Below are positions 23,828 through 32,118 of a stretch of DNA of 64,000 bases, in pieces (the stretch's first letter is position 1; every line of letters begins with the position of its first letter). Origin of the DNA: Salinibacterium sp. SWN167. Lineage in GTDB: Bacteria; Actinomycetota; Actinomycetes; Actinomycetales; Microbacteriaceae. The stretch is from the NCBI RefSeq assembly GCF_015864665.1, contig NZ_JADYWU010000001.1, forward strand, positions 1,860,001-1,924,000, in the 5' to 3' direction. The notes beneath the pieces are model-generated. The model was given only the letters and a program-made list of their open reading frames with translations, made no database searches and was not told the origin of the DNA. A program made the position numbers and the translations under genes.

Positions 23828-26218
23828 ATGGCCAGCACGAGCACCCCCGACTCCCCCAGCGCCCACGCTGCAGATAGCCACGACCTCATTCGGGTGAGGG
23901 GTGCTCGCGAAAACAATCTCGCCGATGTGAGCGTCGACATCCCGAAACGCAGGCTCACGGTCTTCACAGGAGTCTCGGGCTCAGGCAAAAGCTCGCTCGT
24001 CTTTGGCACGATCGCGGCCGAGTCGCAGCGCATGATCAACGAGACCTACAGCGCGTTCCTGCAGGGATTTATGCCGTCACTGGCTCGGCCTGATGTCGAT
24101 GTACTCGAGGGCCTCACGACGGCGATCATTGTCGACCAAGAGCGCATGGGCTCGAACGCCCGCTCCACTGTCGGCACCGCCACGGACGCCAATGCCATGC
24201 TGCGCATCGTGTTTAGCCGGCTCGGCGATCCGCATGTGGGATCACCGCAGGCGTTCTCATTCAACGTGGCGTCCATCTCCGGCGCCGGCGCGGTCACCTT
24301 CGAGAAGGGCGGCGTTACGACCAAAGAGCGGCGAGAGTTCAGCATCACCGGCGGTATGTGCCCCACATGTGAAGGTCGCGGCACCGTCAACGACATCGAT
24401 CTCACGCAGCTCTACGACGACAGCAAATCGCTCGCCGAGGGCGCGCTCACCATCCCGAACTACACCGCCGATGGCTGGATGGTGCGCATCTTCACCGAAT
24501 CAGGCTTCCTCGACCCCGACAAGCCCATCAAGAAGTACACCAAGACTGAGTTGCACGATTTTCTCTACAAAGAGCCGGTCAAGGTCAAGATGCAGGCGAT
24601 CAACATGACCTACGAGGGTTTGATCCCGAAGATTCAGAAGTCGATGCTGTCGAAAGACCGCGAAGCGATGCAGCCGCACATCCGTGCCTTTGTCGATCGC
24701 GCCGTCACGTTCACGGCCTGCCCCGACTGCGGCGGCACCCGACTCAACGAGGGCGCTCGAGCATCCAAGATCGCCGGCATCAATATGGCGGATGCTTGCG
24801 CCCTGCAGATCAGCGATCTCGCCGAGTGGGTGCGTGGCCTGAAAGAGCCCTCCGTCGCGCCCCTGCTCGAAGCGCTACAGCAGACCCTCGACTCGTTCGT
24901 CGAGATCGGCCTCGGCTACCTCTCGCTCGACCGGCCCGCCGGCACGCTCTCGGGCGGTGAAGCCCAACGCACCAAAATGATCCGCCATCTCAGTTCGTCG
25001 CTCACCGACATCACCTACGTCTTCGATGAGCCAACCATTGGCCTCCACCCGCACGATATTCAGCGGATGAACGAGCTCCTGTTTCGCCTGCGCGACAAGG
25101 GCAACACCGTGCTCGTCGTTGAGCACAAGCCCGAAACGATCTCGATTGCCGACCACATCGTCGACCTCGGACCAGGTGCCGGCACTGAGGGCGGTCAGAT
25201 CTGCTTCGAGGGTAGCTTCGCCGACTTGCGCCAGAGCGATACCGTCACCGGCCATCACATCGATGACCGGGTCTCGGTCAAGACTGAAGTGCGATCCCCC
25301 ACCGGTGTGATGGAAATCCGCGGCGCCGACACCCACAATCTCAAGAATGTGGATGTTGATATCCCGCTCGGCACTCTGGTCGTAGTGACGGGCGTTGCAG
25401 GCTCCGGCAAGAGCTCCCTTATCCATGGGTCCGTCGTGCCCCGCGACGGCGTTGTTTCCGTCGATCAAGCTGCGATCAAGGGATCTCGTCGCAGCAATCC
25501 CGCGACTTACACCGGGCTCCTCGAACCCATCCGCAAAGCGTTCGCGAAGGCCAACGGGGTAAAACCTGCGCTGTTCAGCGCCAATTCCGAAGGCGCCTGC
25601 CCCAACTGCAATGGCGCCGGCGTAATTTACACCGACCTCGGCGTCATGGCCACTGTCTCCTCTCCGTGTGAGGTGTGTGAGGGCAGGCGCTTTCTAGCCT
25701 CGGTGCTGGACTACAAGCTCGGCGGGCGTGACATCAGTGAAGTGCTCGGGATGTCCGTTGCCGAGGCCGAAGCCTTCTTCGGCGAAGGCGAAGCCCGCAC
25801 TCCCGCCGCCCACACCATCCTCGACCGACTCGTTGATGTCGGGTTAGGCTACCTGCGCCTCGGCCAGCCGCTCCCCACTCTCTCCGGCGGCGAACGGCAG
25901 CGCCTCAAGCTCGCGACCCAGATGGCCGACAAGGGCGATGTTTATGTTCTGGATGAACCGACCACCGGGCTGCACTTGGCCGATGTCGAGCGACTCCTCA
26001 GCCTGCTCGACCGGCTCGTCGATTCGGGAAAGTCCGTGATCGTCGTTGAACACCATCAGGCAGTAATGGCCCATGCAGATTGGATCATCGATCTCGGTCC
26101 CGGTGCCGGCCACGACGGCGGAAACATCGTGTTCGAAGGCACGCCAGCGGATCTCATCGCCGCGAAATCGACACTCACGGGTGAATACCTCTCGGCGTAT
26201 GTGGGCGACCGCAGCTAG
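23828..26218 (+). CDS. UvrA-like excinuclease ATPase, short (UvrA2-type)
   Basis: 796 residues, a double ABC ATPase of the UvrA family, shorter than canonical UvrA (about 950). Walker A sites GVSGSGKSS (48-56) and GVAGSGKSS (about 522-530); signatures TLSGGEAQR and TLSGGERQR; zinc-finger Cys pairs CPTC, CPDC, CPNC and CEVC. The UvrB-binding insert is not evident. Relatives (class II UvrA) are found beside the standard UvrA in Deinococcus and in antibiotic producers, where some protect against DNA-binding drugs. A GGGAGG site precedes the ATG. It stands divergent to an ABC exporter. Confidence 0.88.
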   Translation: MASTSTPDSPSAHAADSHDLIRVRGARENNLADVSVDIPKRRLTVFTGVSGSGKSSLVFGTIAAESQRMINETYSAFLQGFMPSLARPDVDVLEGLTTAIIVDQERMGSNARSTVGTATDANAMLRIVFSRLGDPHVGSPQAFSFNVASISGAGAVTFEKGGVTTKERREFSITGGMCPTCEGRGTVNDIDLTQLYDDSKSLAEGALTIPNYTADGWMVRIFTESGFLDPDKPIKKYTKTELHDFLYKEPVKVKMQAINMTYEGLIPKIQKSMLSKDREAMQPHIRAFVDRAVTFTACPDCGGTRLNEGARASKIAGINMADACALQISDLAEWVRGLKEPSVAPLLEALQQTLDSFVEIGLGYLSLDRPAGTLSGGEAQRTKMIRHLSSSLTDITYVFDEPTIGLHPHDIQRMNELLFRLRDKGNTVLVVEHKPETISIADHIVDLGPGAGTEGGQICFEGSFADLRQSDTVTGHHIDDRVSVKTEVRSPTGVMEIRGADTHNLKNVDVDIPLGTLVVVTGVAGSGKSSLIHGSVVPRDGVVSVDQAAIKGSRRSNPATYTGLLEPIRKAFAKANGVKPALFSANSEGACPNCNGAGVIYTDLGVMATVSSPCEVCEGRRFLASVLDYKLGGRDISEVLGMSVAEAEAFFGEGEARTPAAHTILDRLVDVGLGYLRLGQPLPTLSGGERQRLKLATQMADKGDVYVLDEPTTGLHLADVERLLSLLDRLVDSGKSVIVVEHHQAVMAHADWIIDLGPGAGHDGGNIVFEGTPADLIAAKSTLTGEYLSAYVGDRS

Positions 26219-26254
26219 GGAAAACTTCGAGTTCACCACGCAAGCGGCAGAAAG

Positions 26255-26659
26255 CTACCAGCTATAGATTCTCGGAATGATGGCGTGCCGCACCGACTCG
26301 TCGGGGCCCGGAAAGACAACCATGACTGGCAGATGGTCGGGGTCACGGCCCTCAACGACTTCGAAGTCATCGAGTCGTTCGCGACGAACATGCACCGACT
26401 CACGTCGCAGAGCCTCTTCACAACGCTCGAATTCCTCCAAGCTTCCTGCGCTCCAAATGAGGTACTGGATGCCAACAGAGCCGAGAACGCGACTCGGTTG
26501 GGCATGCTTACCGCGAAGGTAGAGTTCGTAGTTCTCGGGGCCGACAAGCAGAGCCGCCGACTCGTCAAGAATTGAGCAGGTGAGTCCGAGGAGATCGCAG
26601 TAGAACGCGACCGATCGATCGAGATCCGAAACAAATGTGACGGCGGATGTGAGACGCAC
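26255..26659 (-). CDS. VOC (glyoxalase/dioxygenase) family protein
   Basis: 134 residues with the vicinal-oxygen-chelate beta-alpha-beta-beta-beta pattern: AVTFVSDLDRSVAFYCDLLGL in the first module, and RDPDHLPVMVVFPGP near the end. Metal ligands cannot be assigned with certainty, so it could be an enzyme or a small-molecule-binding resistance protein. I chose the GTG at 26659 because AAGGAG lies 5 bases upstream; the frame continues 27 codons further. Convergent with the uvrA-like gene. Confidence 0.82.
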   Translation of the reverse strand: MRLTSAVTFVSDLDRSVAFYCDLLGLTCSILDESAALLVGPENYELYLRGKHAQPSRVLGSVGIQYLIWSAGSLEEFERCEEALRRESVHVRRERLDDFEVVEGRDPDHLPVMVVFPGPDESVRHAIIPRIYSW

Positions 26660-26886
26660 GCTAGCTCCTTGCCGAATAACCCTGAGCGTCGCCGGCTGGC
26701 GTGCTCGCTCTGGCGGTTGACGCGAACGCCAGCAAGTCATTCGTTATTCACGGTACGCTCACGACGCTTGAGCGGGGGCATTCTTCACCTTTTCCTCAGG
26801 AAGCGTCCAGATTGCGGCTCGAAGTAAAGCGCGATCACCCCCGAAAGCCGTACCCTTGAGTCACGCCACCTAACCGGGGAGAGATC

Positions 26887-27303
26887 GTGACATTCTTTGA
26901 GTCCATCGCCACCGTATTCCGCAAATACGCGGATTTCACCGGGGTTGCTAGTCGCCCTGAATATTGGTGGTTCGCGCTGTTCTCCTTTATTACGTCCGGA
27001 ATCGCTGCGTCGCTCGACCCGAGCAGCGGCAACGATTTTGGCCACATGGGATCCAACTTCGGGTATTCGGTGGGGCTCAGCACCGCATGGTCGCTCGCGC
27101 TCCTTATTCCTCAGCTCGCCGTCACTGTGCGCCGCCTCCGCGACACTGGCCGCAATTGGACCAACATTTTCTGGCTCCTCGTGCCTATTGCTGGTGCCAT
27201 CGTTCTGATCGTGTTCCTGACTCAGCCGAGTGTGACGCGATCGGGTGAGACGCAGCAGGCTGCTCCCGGGCATGTTCCTCCGCAGATCCCAGGAGTTTCA
27301 TAA
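26887..27303 (+). CDS. DUF805 membrane protein
   Basis: 138 residues. The DUF805 features are visible: FRKYADFTGVASRPEYWWFALF at the start, then the hydrophobic helices and RRLRDTGRNW between the third and fourth helices. About four membrane segments. GTG start with GGGGAG 6 bases upstream. Function of the family is not established. The C-terminal tail is polar and Gln/Pro-rich. Confidence 0.88.
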   Translation: MTFFESIATVFRKYADFTGVASRPEYWWFALFSFITSGIAASLDPSSGNDFGHMGSNFGYSVGLSTAWSLALLIPQLAVTVRRLRDTGRNWTNIFWLLVPIAGAIVLIVFLTQPSVTRSGETQQAAPGHVPPQIPGVS

Positions 27304-27356
27304 AGAATCCATAGAGTCTTCCGCCAGCATGGGCCTCCTCACGATCAGGAGAGACC

Positions 27357-28286
27357 ATGAATCGACTTGTTAAAACCATCGCCACAGCTAGCGTGCTGGT
27401 TATGGCGCTCGCCGGTTGCACTACAGCCTCGAGCACTGCGATAGAAACCGCTGAAGCGAGCCCCGAAGCGACTGCCACAGCCGCTGAGACCGCCTCAACT
27501 GCCACTTTTGCGGCCTCCACGGGTGATTGCGACGCCATGGCCGCGACCTTCCGAGACGTCGAAAGCGCGAACGCTGACCTCGCGGATCCCGAACTCACGG
27601 CAGTCTGCGATGGTGACACCCTCACGATCAGCAGCAACAGCATCCCCGACTATCTCTACATCGCGACCACACCAGGATCGCCCAAAGTCTCCGAACTGAC
27701 CATGACGATCCCGGTCACCCCCACCGAAGCAGACGAGCCAAGCGCTGTGCCCTATCTTGGTGCCCTCGGCGTCGCGGTCAACGGAGTACCGATCTACGGG
27801 CCTACAGAAGGCACCGGCGGAGATGTGCAGTCCCTCGAGGGTGCCCTTTCGGTCTGCGGCAGCCACAGCGGTCCAACCGACTTCCACATCCATTGGTTTG
27901 GCTACGCGGATGGTGTCGATTGTCTCTATGACGCTGACGAGGTAGAAACCGGCGAATCACTCGTCGTGGGCTGGGCCGCTGACGGCTACCCCATCATGTC
28001 CGGAATCGTGTGCTCGGATGACGAGTGCAGTGAAACGACTCAGCTCACGAGCAGTTGGGAACTCACCGACGAATCACAATTCGCCACCGACACCTGGGCC
28101 GCCCACAGCTATGTCGAAGGCTCTGGCGACCTCGACGAATGCAACGGACGTGTCGACAGCGACGGACAGTACCGTTACTACGCCACGACCACATTCCCCT
28201 ACTTCCTCGGCTGCTACCACGGTGATGTTGCGGATGACGCTCTGAGCGGCAACAACGCCGCCGCTCCCGGTGGCGGCCCGGCATGA
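27357..28286 (+). CDS. YHYH-domain lipoprotein
   Basis: 309 residues. A lipoprotein signal (ASVLVMALAGC, Cys near residue 21) and a Thr/Ala-rich linker precede a YHYH domain: the GVAVNGVPIYGP motif, FHIHWFGYADGVDCLYD and YRYYATTTFPYFLGCYHG, with His residues and six or more Cys residues that could form disulfides or bind metal. AGGAGAGACC before the ATG is a strong ribosome binding site. Translation is coupled (ATGA) to a DUF305 lipoprotein. The YHYH family has no established biochemical role; both proteins should face outward. Confidence 0.82.
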   Translation: MNRLVKTIATASVLVMALAGCTTASSTAIETAEASPEATATAAETASTATFAASTGDCDAMAATFRDVESANADLADPELTAVCDGDTLTISSNSIPDYLYIATTPGSPKVSELTMTIPVTPTEADEPSAVPYLGALGVAVNGVPIYGPTEGTGGDVQSLEGALSVCGSHSGPTDFHIHWFGYADGVDCLYDADEVETGESLVVGWAADGYPIMSGIVCSDDECSETTQLTSSWELTDESQFATDTWAAHSYVEGSGDLDECNGRVDSDGQYRYYATTTFPYFLGCYHGDVADDALSGNNAAAPGGGPA

Positions 28287-28924
28287 TCACGGCGACAGAG
28301 CGTGCGCCAGGTGCGATGAACCCCGCCCGCCGCAGCTTTCTCGCGTTCGGGATACTCGCCGCAGCCGGCTCAGCGCTCGCCGCCTGTACGACCTCTACCG
28401 CTACCGTTACCGAGGGCGCAAGCGCCGCCGAAGAAACGCCCAGCGACACTGATATCGGCTTCTTTAAAGACATGGCGTTGCACCATGAGCAGGCCCTCGC
28501 CATGTGCCAGCGCGTGATCGGACGCAACAATGGCGACTCTGTTCAAGCACTGGCCGCCGACATCCTGCAAAATCAATCGTTCGAGCGAGGAGTGATGCAC
28601 ACCTGGCTTACCGTGTGGGGCGAGAGCACTGCGCCTCCCGAGACAGTGATGGCATGGATGGGGATGGAAATGCCGGCCGCCGATATGACCGGGCTCGCGA
28701 CCGACGAACAAATGACCTCCCTTTCCACCACCACCGGGATGGCGCAGGGCCGACTGTTTCTGAACCTCATGCGCGCCCACCACGTCGGCGGCGTCCACAT
28801 GGCCGCTTATGCGAACGAACACGCCGCCGTGAGCACTGTGCGAGCAACCGCTGAACGTATGAATGTCATCCAAACGTATGAAATCGGCATCATCGATCAG
28901 CTACTCTCAACCAGCTATCTTTAG
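28283..28924 (+). CDS. DUF305 lipoprotein with twin-arginine signal
   Basis: 213 residues. The N-terminus has RRSFLAFGILAAAGSALAAC: a twin-arginine motif, a hydrophobic core and a lipobox, so Tat export and lipidation are likely. The DUF305 four-helix fold follows, with MALHHEQALAMC, MHTW, a Met-rich stretch (WMGMEMPAADM) and MRAHHVGGVHMA. This His/Met pattern resembles the DUF305 protein CopM of Synechocystis, which binds copper. ATG overlaps the YHYH stop. A copper or other soft-metal role is inferred. Confidence 0.87.
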   Translation: MITATERAPGAMNPARRSFLAFGILAAAGSALAACTTSTATVTEGASAAEETPSDTDIGFFKDMALHHEQALAMCQRVIGRNNGDSVQALAADILQNQSFERGVMHTWLTVWGESTAPPETVMAWMGMEMPAADMTGLATDEQMTSLSTTTGMAQGRLFLNLMRAHHVGGVHMAAYANEHAAVSTVRATAERMNVIQTYEIGIIDQLLSTSYL

Positions 28925-28942
28925 CCGGGCGTTCTCTTTCGC

Positions 28943-28979
28943 GGTGATAAACTCTCACCCGGAAGGTAAGCACCTTCCG
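28943..28979 (+). other. Tandem hairpins before the first GAF-ANTAR gene
   Basis: GGTGA-N7-TCACC (28943-28959) is followed directly by CGGAAGGT-AAGC-ACCTTCCG (28960-28979), an 8-base perfect stem. No T-run follows. They lie in the gap between the DUF305 gene and an ANTAR gene, so they may end the first transcript or regulate the second. Confidence 0.5.
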
Positions 28980-29037
28980 AACTCGTCCACACCCTGCCTG
29001 AGTTCTTGATTGAGTGACCATCTCGTTGAAGGCCATT

Positions 29038-29721
29038 ATGCTTTCGAATCCAGAAGTTTCAGCAACACCGGCGCCAGCTGACGATTGCCTCTGCTCGCCT
29101 TTCGCAACGACGCTCAACGTCACCGGCGTGGCAATTTCAGTCATCGATGAATACGGAAACCAATTGACCGTCTGCGTCAATGGCCGCCTTGCTGCACGAT
29201 TGGATGCTCTTCAATTTGAGCTTGGCGAAGGACCAGCGCGGCAAGCACTCTCTAGCCGCTCCCCCGTGTTGTGGCCTGATCTCGATCAGGACTCTGAAAC
29301 AGGATGGCCCGTTTTCCAGAATGCCGCGCGCGAGCTCGGTGTCCGCGGAGTTTTCAGTTTTCCGCTCGTGCTCGGCAACGCCGTCGTCGGAGCAGTCAAC
29401 TTGAGCACAACCACGCCTCACGAGGCCGACGCCGATTTCGTTTCGAATGCTCAAAGCATGGCAAATAATGTCGCGCTCACGGCCGTTGAACGGGCACTTC
29501 ACGCTGCTCAACGACACAGTTCGCCAGAGACTGAACAAGCACCAGCCCTTCGGCGCGAAGTCCATCAGGCCACGGGCATCATTATTTCGCAGTTAGGTCT
29601 CTCCGCTCCGGATGCCTTTGCCCGGCTGCAAGCCCATGCATTCTCTACTGGGCGCCCCGTCGATGATGTAGCACGTGACCTAGTTACGCGCGTGCTTGAG
29701 TTCGATCCCGTCACCGAATAA
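29038..29721 (+). CDS. GAF and ANTAR domain regulator (first of two)
   Basis: About 227 residues. N-terminal GAF sensor domain (GVAISVIDEYGNQLTVCVNG, GEGPARQAL, FSFPLVLGNAVVGAVNL) and a C-terminal ANTAR helix bundle (RREVHQATGIIISQLGLSAP, DAFARLQAHAF). ANTAR domains bind tandem RNA hairpins and act as antiterminators. I chose ATG 29038 because GAAGG lies 5 bases upstream; GTG 29014 is in frame. A DCLCSP cysteine pair sits near the N-terminus. The ligand of the GAF domain is unknown. Tandem hairpins precede the gene. Confidence 0.85.
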   Translation: MLSNPEVSATPAPADDCLCSPFATTLNVTGVAISVIDEYGNQLTVCVNGRLAARLDALQFELGEGPARQALSSRSPVLWPDLDQDSETGWPVFQNAARELGVRGVFSFPLVLGNAVVGAVNLSTTTPHEADADFVSNAQSMANNVALTAVERALHAAQRHSSPETEQAPALRREVHQATGIIISQLGLSAPDAFARLQAHAFSTGRPVDDVARDLVTRVLEFDPVTE

Positions 29722-29750
29722 CCACCTCCCCCGCAGGAAAGAAGGATCAG

Positions 29751-30491
29751 ATGGACGGCACAACCCGCGAGGCCCAGATCAGTGCAGCGTTCGTTACCGT
29801 TGCAGAAACGCTTACCGCCGAACACGACATGGTGGATGTTCTCCACACCTTTGTGGAACGGTGCGCAGAGATTGTGCGCATGGATGCCGGCGGCCTAGTG
29901 CTGGTCGATGATGCTGATGATCTCCAACTCATGACGTCGACAAGCGAAGCGGCGATGATGCTGGAGAGTATGCAGCTCGCTGACGCAGCAGGCCCATGCA
30001 TCGAGTGTTTTCGCACAGGAGAAGCGGTCGCCATCAACGATATTTCTACGTCAGTGGCGTGGCCCGAATTTTGTGCTACTGCCGTTGATCAGGGGTTCAA
30101 TTCGCTGTTGTCGATCCCAATGAAAGTTCACGGCAGGGTTATCGGCACGATGAACCTCTTTCGTGCGGCGAGTGAAGCGGTCAGTTCACGCGATGCGGCT
30201 GTGGCTCAGGCCCTCGCCGACGTTGCGACAATCGGAATCACTCACGAGCGAGCCCTTCACCAAGCGCAGGTCGTCGAAGAGCAGTTGCAGAACGCTTTGA
30301 ACAGTCGAATTGCCATTGAGCAGGCCAAGGGAGTAATCGCGAATGGGCTATCGCTCAGCATGGATGACGCGTTCGTTCTCCTCCGCAAATACTCCCGGGA
30401 CTGCAATCTCACGCTACGGGCGGCGTCAGAGATGGTGAGCCGACGCGAGATCACGGTGCAACACATTGTCGCCGCGGCGACCAGAGGCTAA
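29751..30491 (+). CDS. GAF and ANTAR domain regulator (second)
   Basis: 246 residues. GAF domain with MDAGGLVLVDDADDLQLMTS, the GPCIECFRTGEAVAIND segment carrying two Cys residues, and IPMKVHGRVIGTMNLF; a linker helix (NALNSRIAIEQAKGVIANGL) leads into ANTAR. The typical ANTAR motif A-IEQAKG is better kept here than in its upstream neighbour. AGAAGG precedes the ATG. It lies 107 bases before pntAA, whose leader folds into a hairpin over the ribosome binding site, which makes an RNA-level link conceivable but unproven. Confidence 0.9.
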   Translation: MDGTTREAQISAAFVTVAETLTAEHDMVDVLHTFVERCAEIVRMDAGGLVLVDDADDLQLMTSTSEAAMMLESMQLADAAGPCIECFRTGEAVAINDISTSVAWPEFCATAVDQGFNSLLSIPMKVHGRVIGTMNLFRAASEAVSSRDAAVAQALADVATIGITHERALHQAQVVEEQLQNALNSRIAIEQAKGVIANGLSLSMDDAFVLLRKYSRDCNLTLRAASEMVSRREITVQHIVAAATRG

Positions 30492-30557
30492 CCCTCTCAG
30501 CATCTATTCAGATTCGGGCGGCGAACCCGGGTGTACGCTTTAACTAGTTGCTCCAGA

Positions 30558-30592
30558 CCTTGGCAGCGGAATTTGTTCCGTTTCGACCAAGG
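30558..30592 (+). promoter_or_regulatory. Leader hairpin covering the pntAA ribosome binding site
   Basis: Outer stem CCTTGG (30558-30563) with CCAAGG (30587-30592); inner stem CGGAA (30567-30571) with TTCCG (30576-30580), loop TTTG. The 3' side of the outer stem contains the AAGG that serves the ATG at 30599, so folding would hide it. A translational switch is plausible. Confidence 0.5.
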
Positions 30593-30598
30593 ATGGCA

Positions 30599-31795
30599 AT
30601 GGCCAACTCAGATACAAGCCTGACCATCGGGGTTCTCTCCGAAAAAACCTCGCGTGAGCACCGCGTCGCTCTCGACCCGAGCGCAACCAAGCAGCTCATT
30701 CAGGCAGGGTTCTCGGTGCTTATTGAAGCCGGGTGCGGTTCAGACGCGAGCTTTACCGATGAGAGCTACCTCTCCGCCGGGGCCACTCTCGCCGCGCGAT
30801 CTGAGATTATCGCGTCGTGCGATGCACTCGCCGCCCTATCCCTCCCCGCGTCAGACGTCACTAACGCTCTTTCGTCGGGCAGCGCTGTCATTGGACTTCT
30901 TGACCCTCTCAATAACCTCGACCGGGTCTCTACGTTGGCGGCTCAAGGGCTCACGCTCGTGGCGCTCGAATTGCTTCCCCGAACTCTGAGTCGTGCCCAG
31001 CAGATGGATGCGCTCAGCTCTCAGTCGAGCGCGGCAGGATATCGAGCGGGCATCGTGGCCGCCGAAAAATTCGGTCGCTACTTGCCCATGATGATTACGG
31101 CATCCGGAACCGCGACTCCCGCGAAGGCGATCGTGATTGGAACAGGTGTTGCTGGGCTCCAGGCCATTGCCACGACCAAGCGCCTCGGTGCCGTGGTCAC
31201 CGGCTACGACGTTCGCGCAGCCTCCCACACCGAAGTCGAATCGCTCGGCGCCAAGTTCCTCACGTCGTCCGTTGCGGCCGGCGCTGGTGAAGGCGGCTAC
31301 GCCCGCGCAATGACCGCCGAAGAGCAAGCGATCCAACAGAAAGAACTTGCGGATGCTCTCGTCACCTTCGACATCATCATCACGACCGCAAAAGTGCCGG
31401 GCCGCACTCCCCCGCTGCTGGTCTCGCAAGACACTCTCGCCGAGTTGAAGCCCGGTACCGTCTGCGTCGACCTCGGTGCGAGCGACAAGGGTGGAAATGT
31501 CTTCGGCTCAATCGATGGGGAGACTTTCACGACGGCGAACGGTGTCGTCGTGGTCGGCGGTGGCAATCTCGCCGCTGATCTTCCTGCCTCGTCCTCGCTA
31601 ATGTACGGCCGCAACATCACCGCTGTCGTCGAAGCACTCGCCCCCGCTGGCGCCATCGTGATCGATCCGGCCGACGAGGTGCACAAAGCCATCGTCGTTT
31701 GTCATTCGGGAGATGTGGCAAATGTGGCGGTACGCACAGCCCTCAACCTCGACCCCCTCGACTCCACCGAAACTGTGAAAGCTCAGGCCAACTGA
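30599..31795 (+). CDS. pntAA: NAD(P) transhydrogenase alpha subunit, part 1
   Basis: NAD(H)-binding domain I of the proton-translocating transhydrogenase, which couples the proton gradient to NADPH formation. 398 residues: N-terminal IGVLSEKTSREHRVALDP, the central catalytic loop region near AQQMDALSSQSSAAGYRAGI, the Rossmann motif VIGTGVAGLQA and the C-terminal CHSGDVANVAVRTALNLDP. I chose the ATG 30599 with AAGGA 5 bases upstream; ATG 30593 is in frame. Overlaps pntAB (TGATG). The three-part organisation (AA, AB, B) is the common one in actinobacteria and rhodobacteria. Confidence 0.93.
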   Translation: MANSDTSLTIGVLSEKTSREHRVALDPSATKQLIQAGFSVLIEAGCGSDASFTDESYLSAGATLAARSEIIASCDALAALSLPASDVTNALSSGSAVIGLLDPLNNLDRVSTLAAQGLTLVALELLPRTLSRAQQMDALSSQSSAAGYRAGIVAAEKFGRYLPMMITASGTATPAKAIVIGTGVAGLQAIATTKRLGAVVTGYDVRAASHTEVESLGAKFLTSSVAAGAGEGGYARAMTAEEQAIQQKELADALVTFDIIITTAKVPGRTPPLLVSQDTLAELKPGTVCVDLGASDKGGNVFGSIDGETFTTANGVVVVGGGNLAADLPASSSLMYGRNITAVVEALAPAGAIVIDPADEVHKAIVVCHSGDVANVAVRTALNLDPLDSTETVKAQAN

Positions 31796-32118
31796 TGGAA
31801 ACCTTGTACAGCAACCTCGCGATCTTCGTTCTCGCGCTTCTCGTGGGCGTCGAAGTGATCGGCAAGATTCCCTCGACGCTGCACACCCCGATGATGTCGG
31901 GCTCTAACGCCATCCACGGGGTCGTAATCGCTGGTGCCGTTGTCACGGCATCACTTGCTGACTCCCCTACCGGCTACATCCTGACCTTCATTGCGGGTGC
32001 CTTTGCTGCCGCGAACGTATTCGGAGGCTATGTCGTCACTGACCGGATTCTGAAAATGTTCACGCGGCCCACACCTCCTAAAACAGTCGACACCACCACA
32101 ACGGAGGACGCATCGTGA
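31795..32118 (+). CDS. pntAB: NAD(P) transhydrogenase alpha subunit, part 2
   Basis: 107 residues forming part of membrane domain II: helices in LAIFVLALLVGVEVIG, GVVIAGAVVTASL and TFIAGAFAAANVFGGYVV, with the conserved PSTLHTPMMSGSNAIHGVV between the first two. The start overlaps the pntAA stop by one base and the end overlaps pntB by 4 bases (GTGA), so translation of the operon is coupled. Confidence 0.93.
   Translation: METLYSNLAIFVLALLVGVEVIGKIPSTLHTPMMSGSNAIHGVVIAGAVVTASLADSPTGYILTFIAGAFAAANVFGGYVVTDRILKMFTRPTPPKTVDTTTTEDAS

Noticed and set aside
28943-28979. Direct assignment as an ANTAR RNA target
   Set aside because: Neither loop fits the A-x-x-G hexaloop fully, so only hairpins are annotated.
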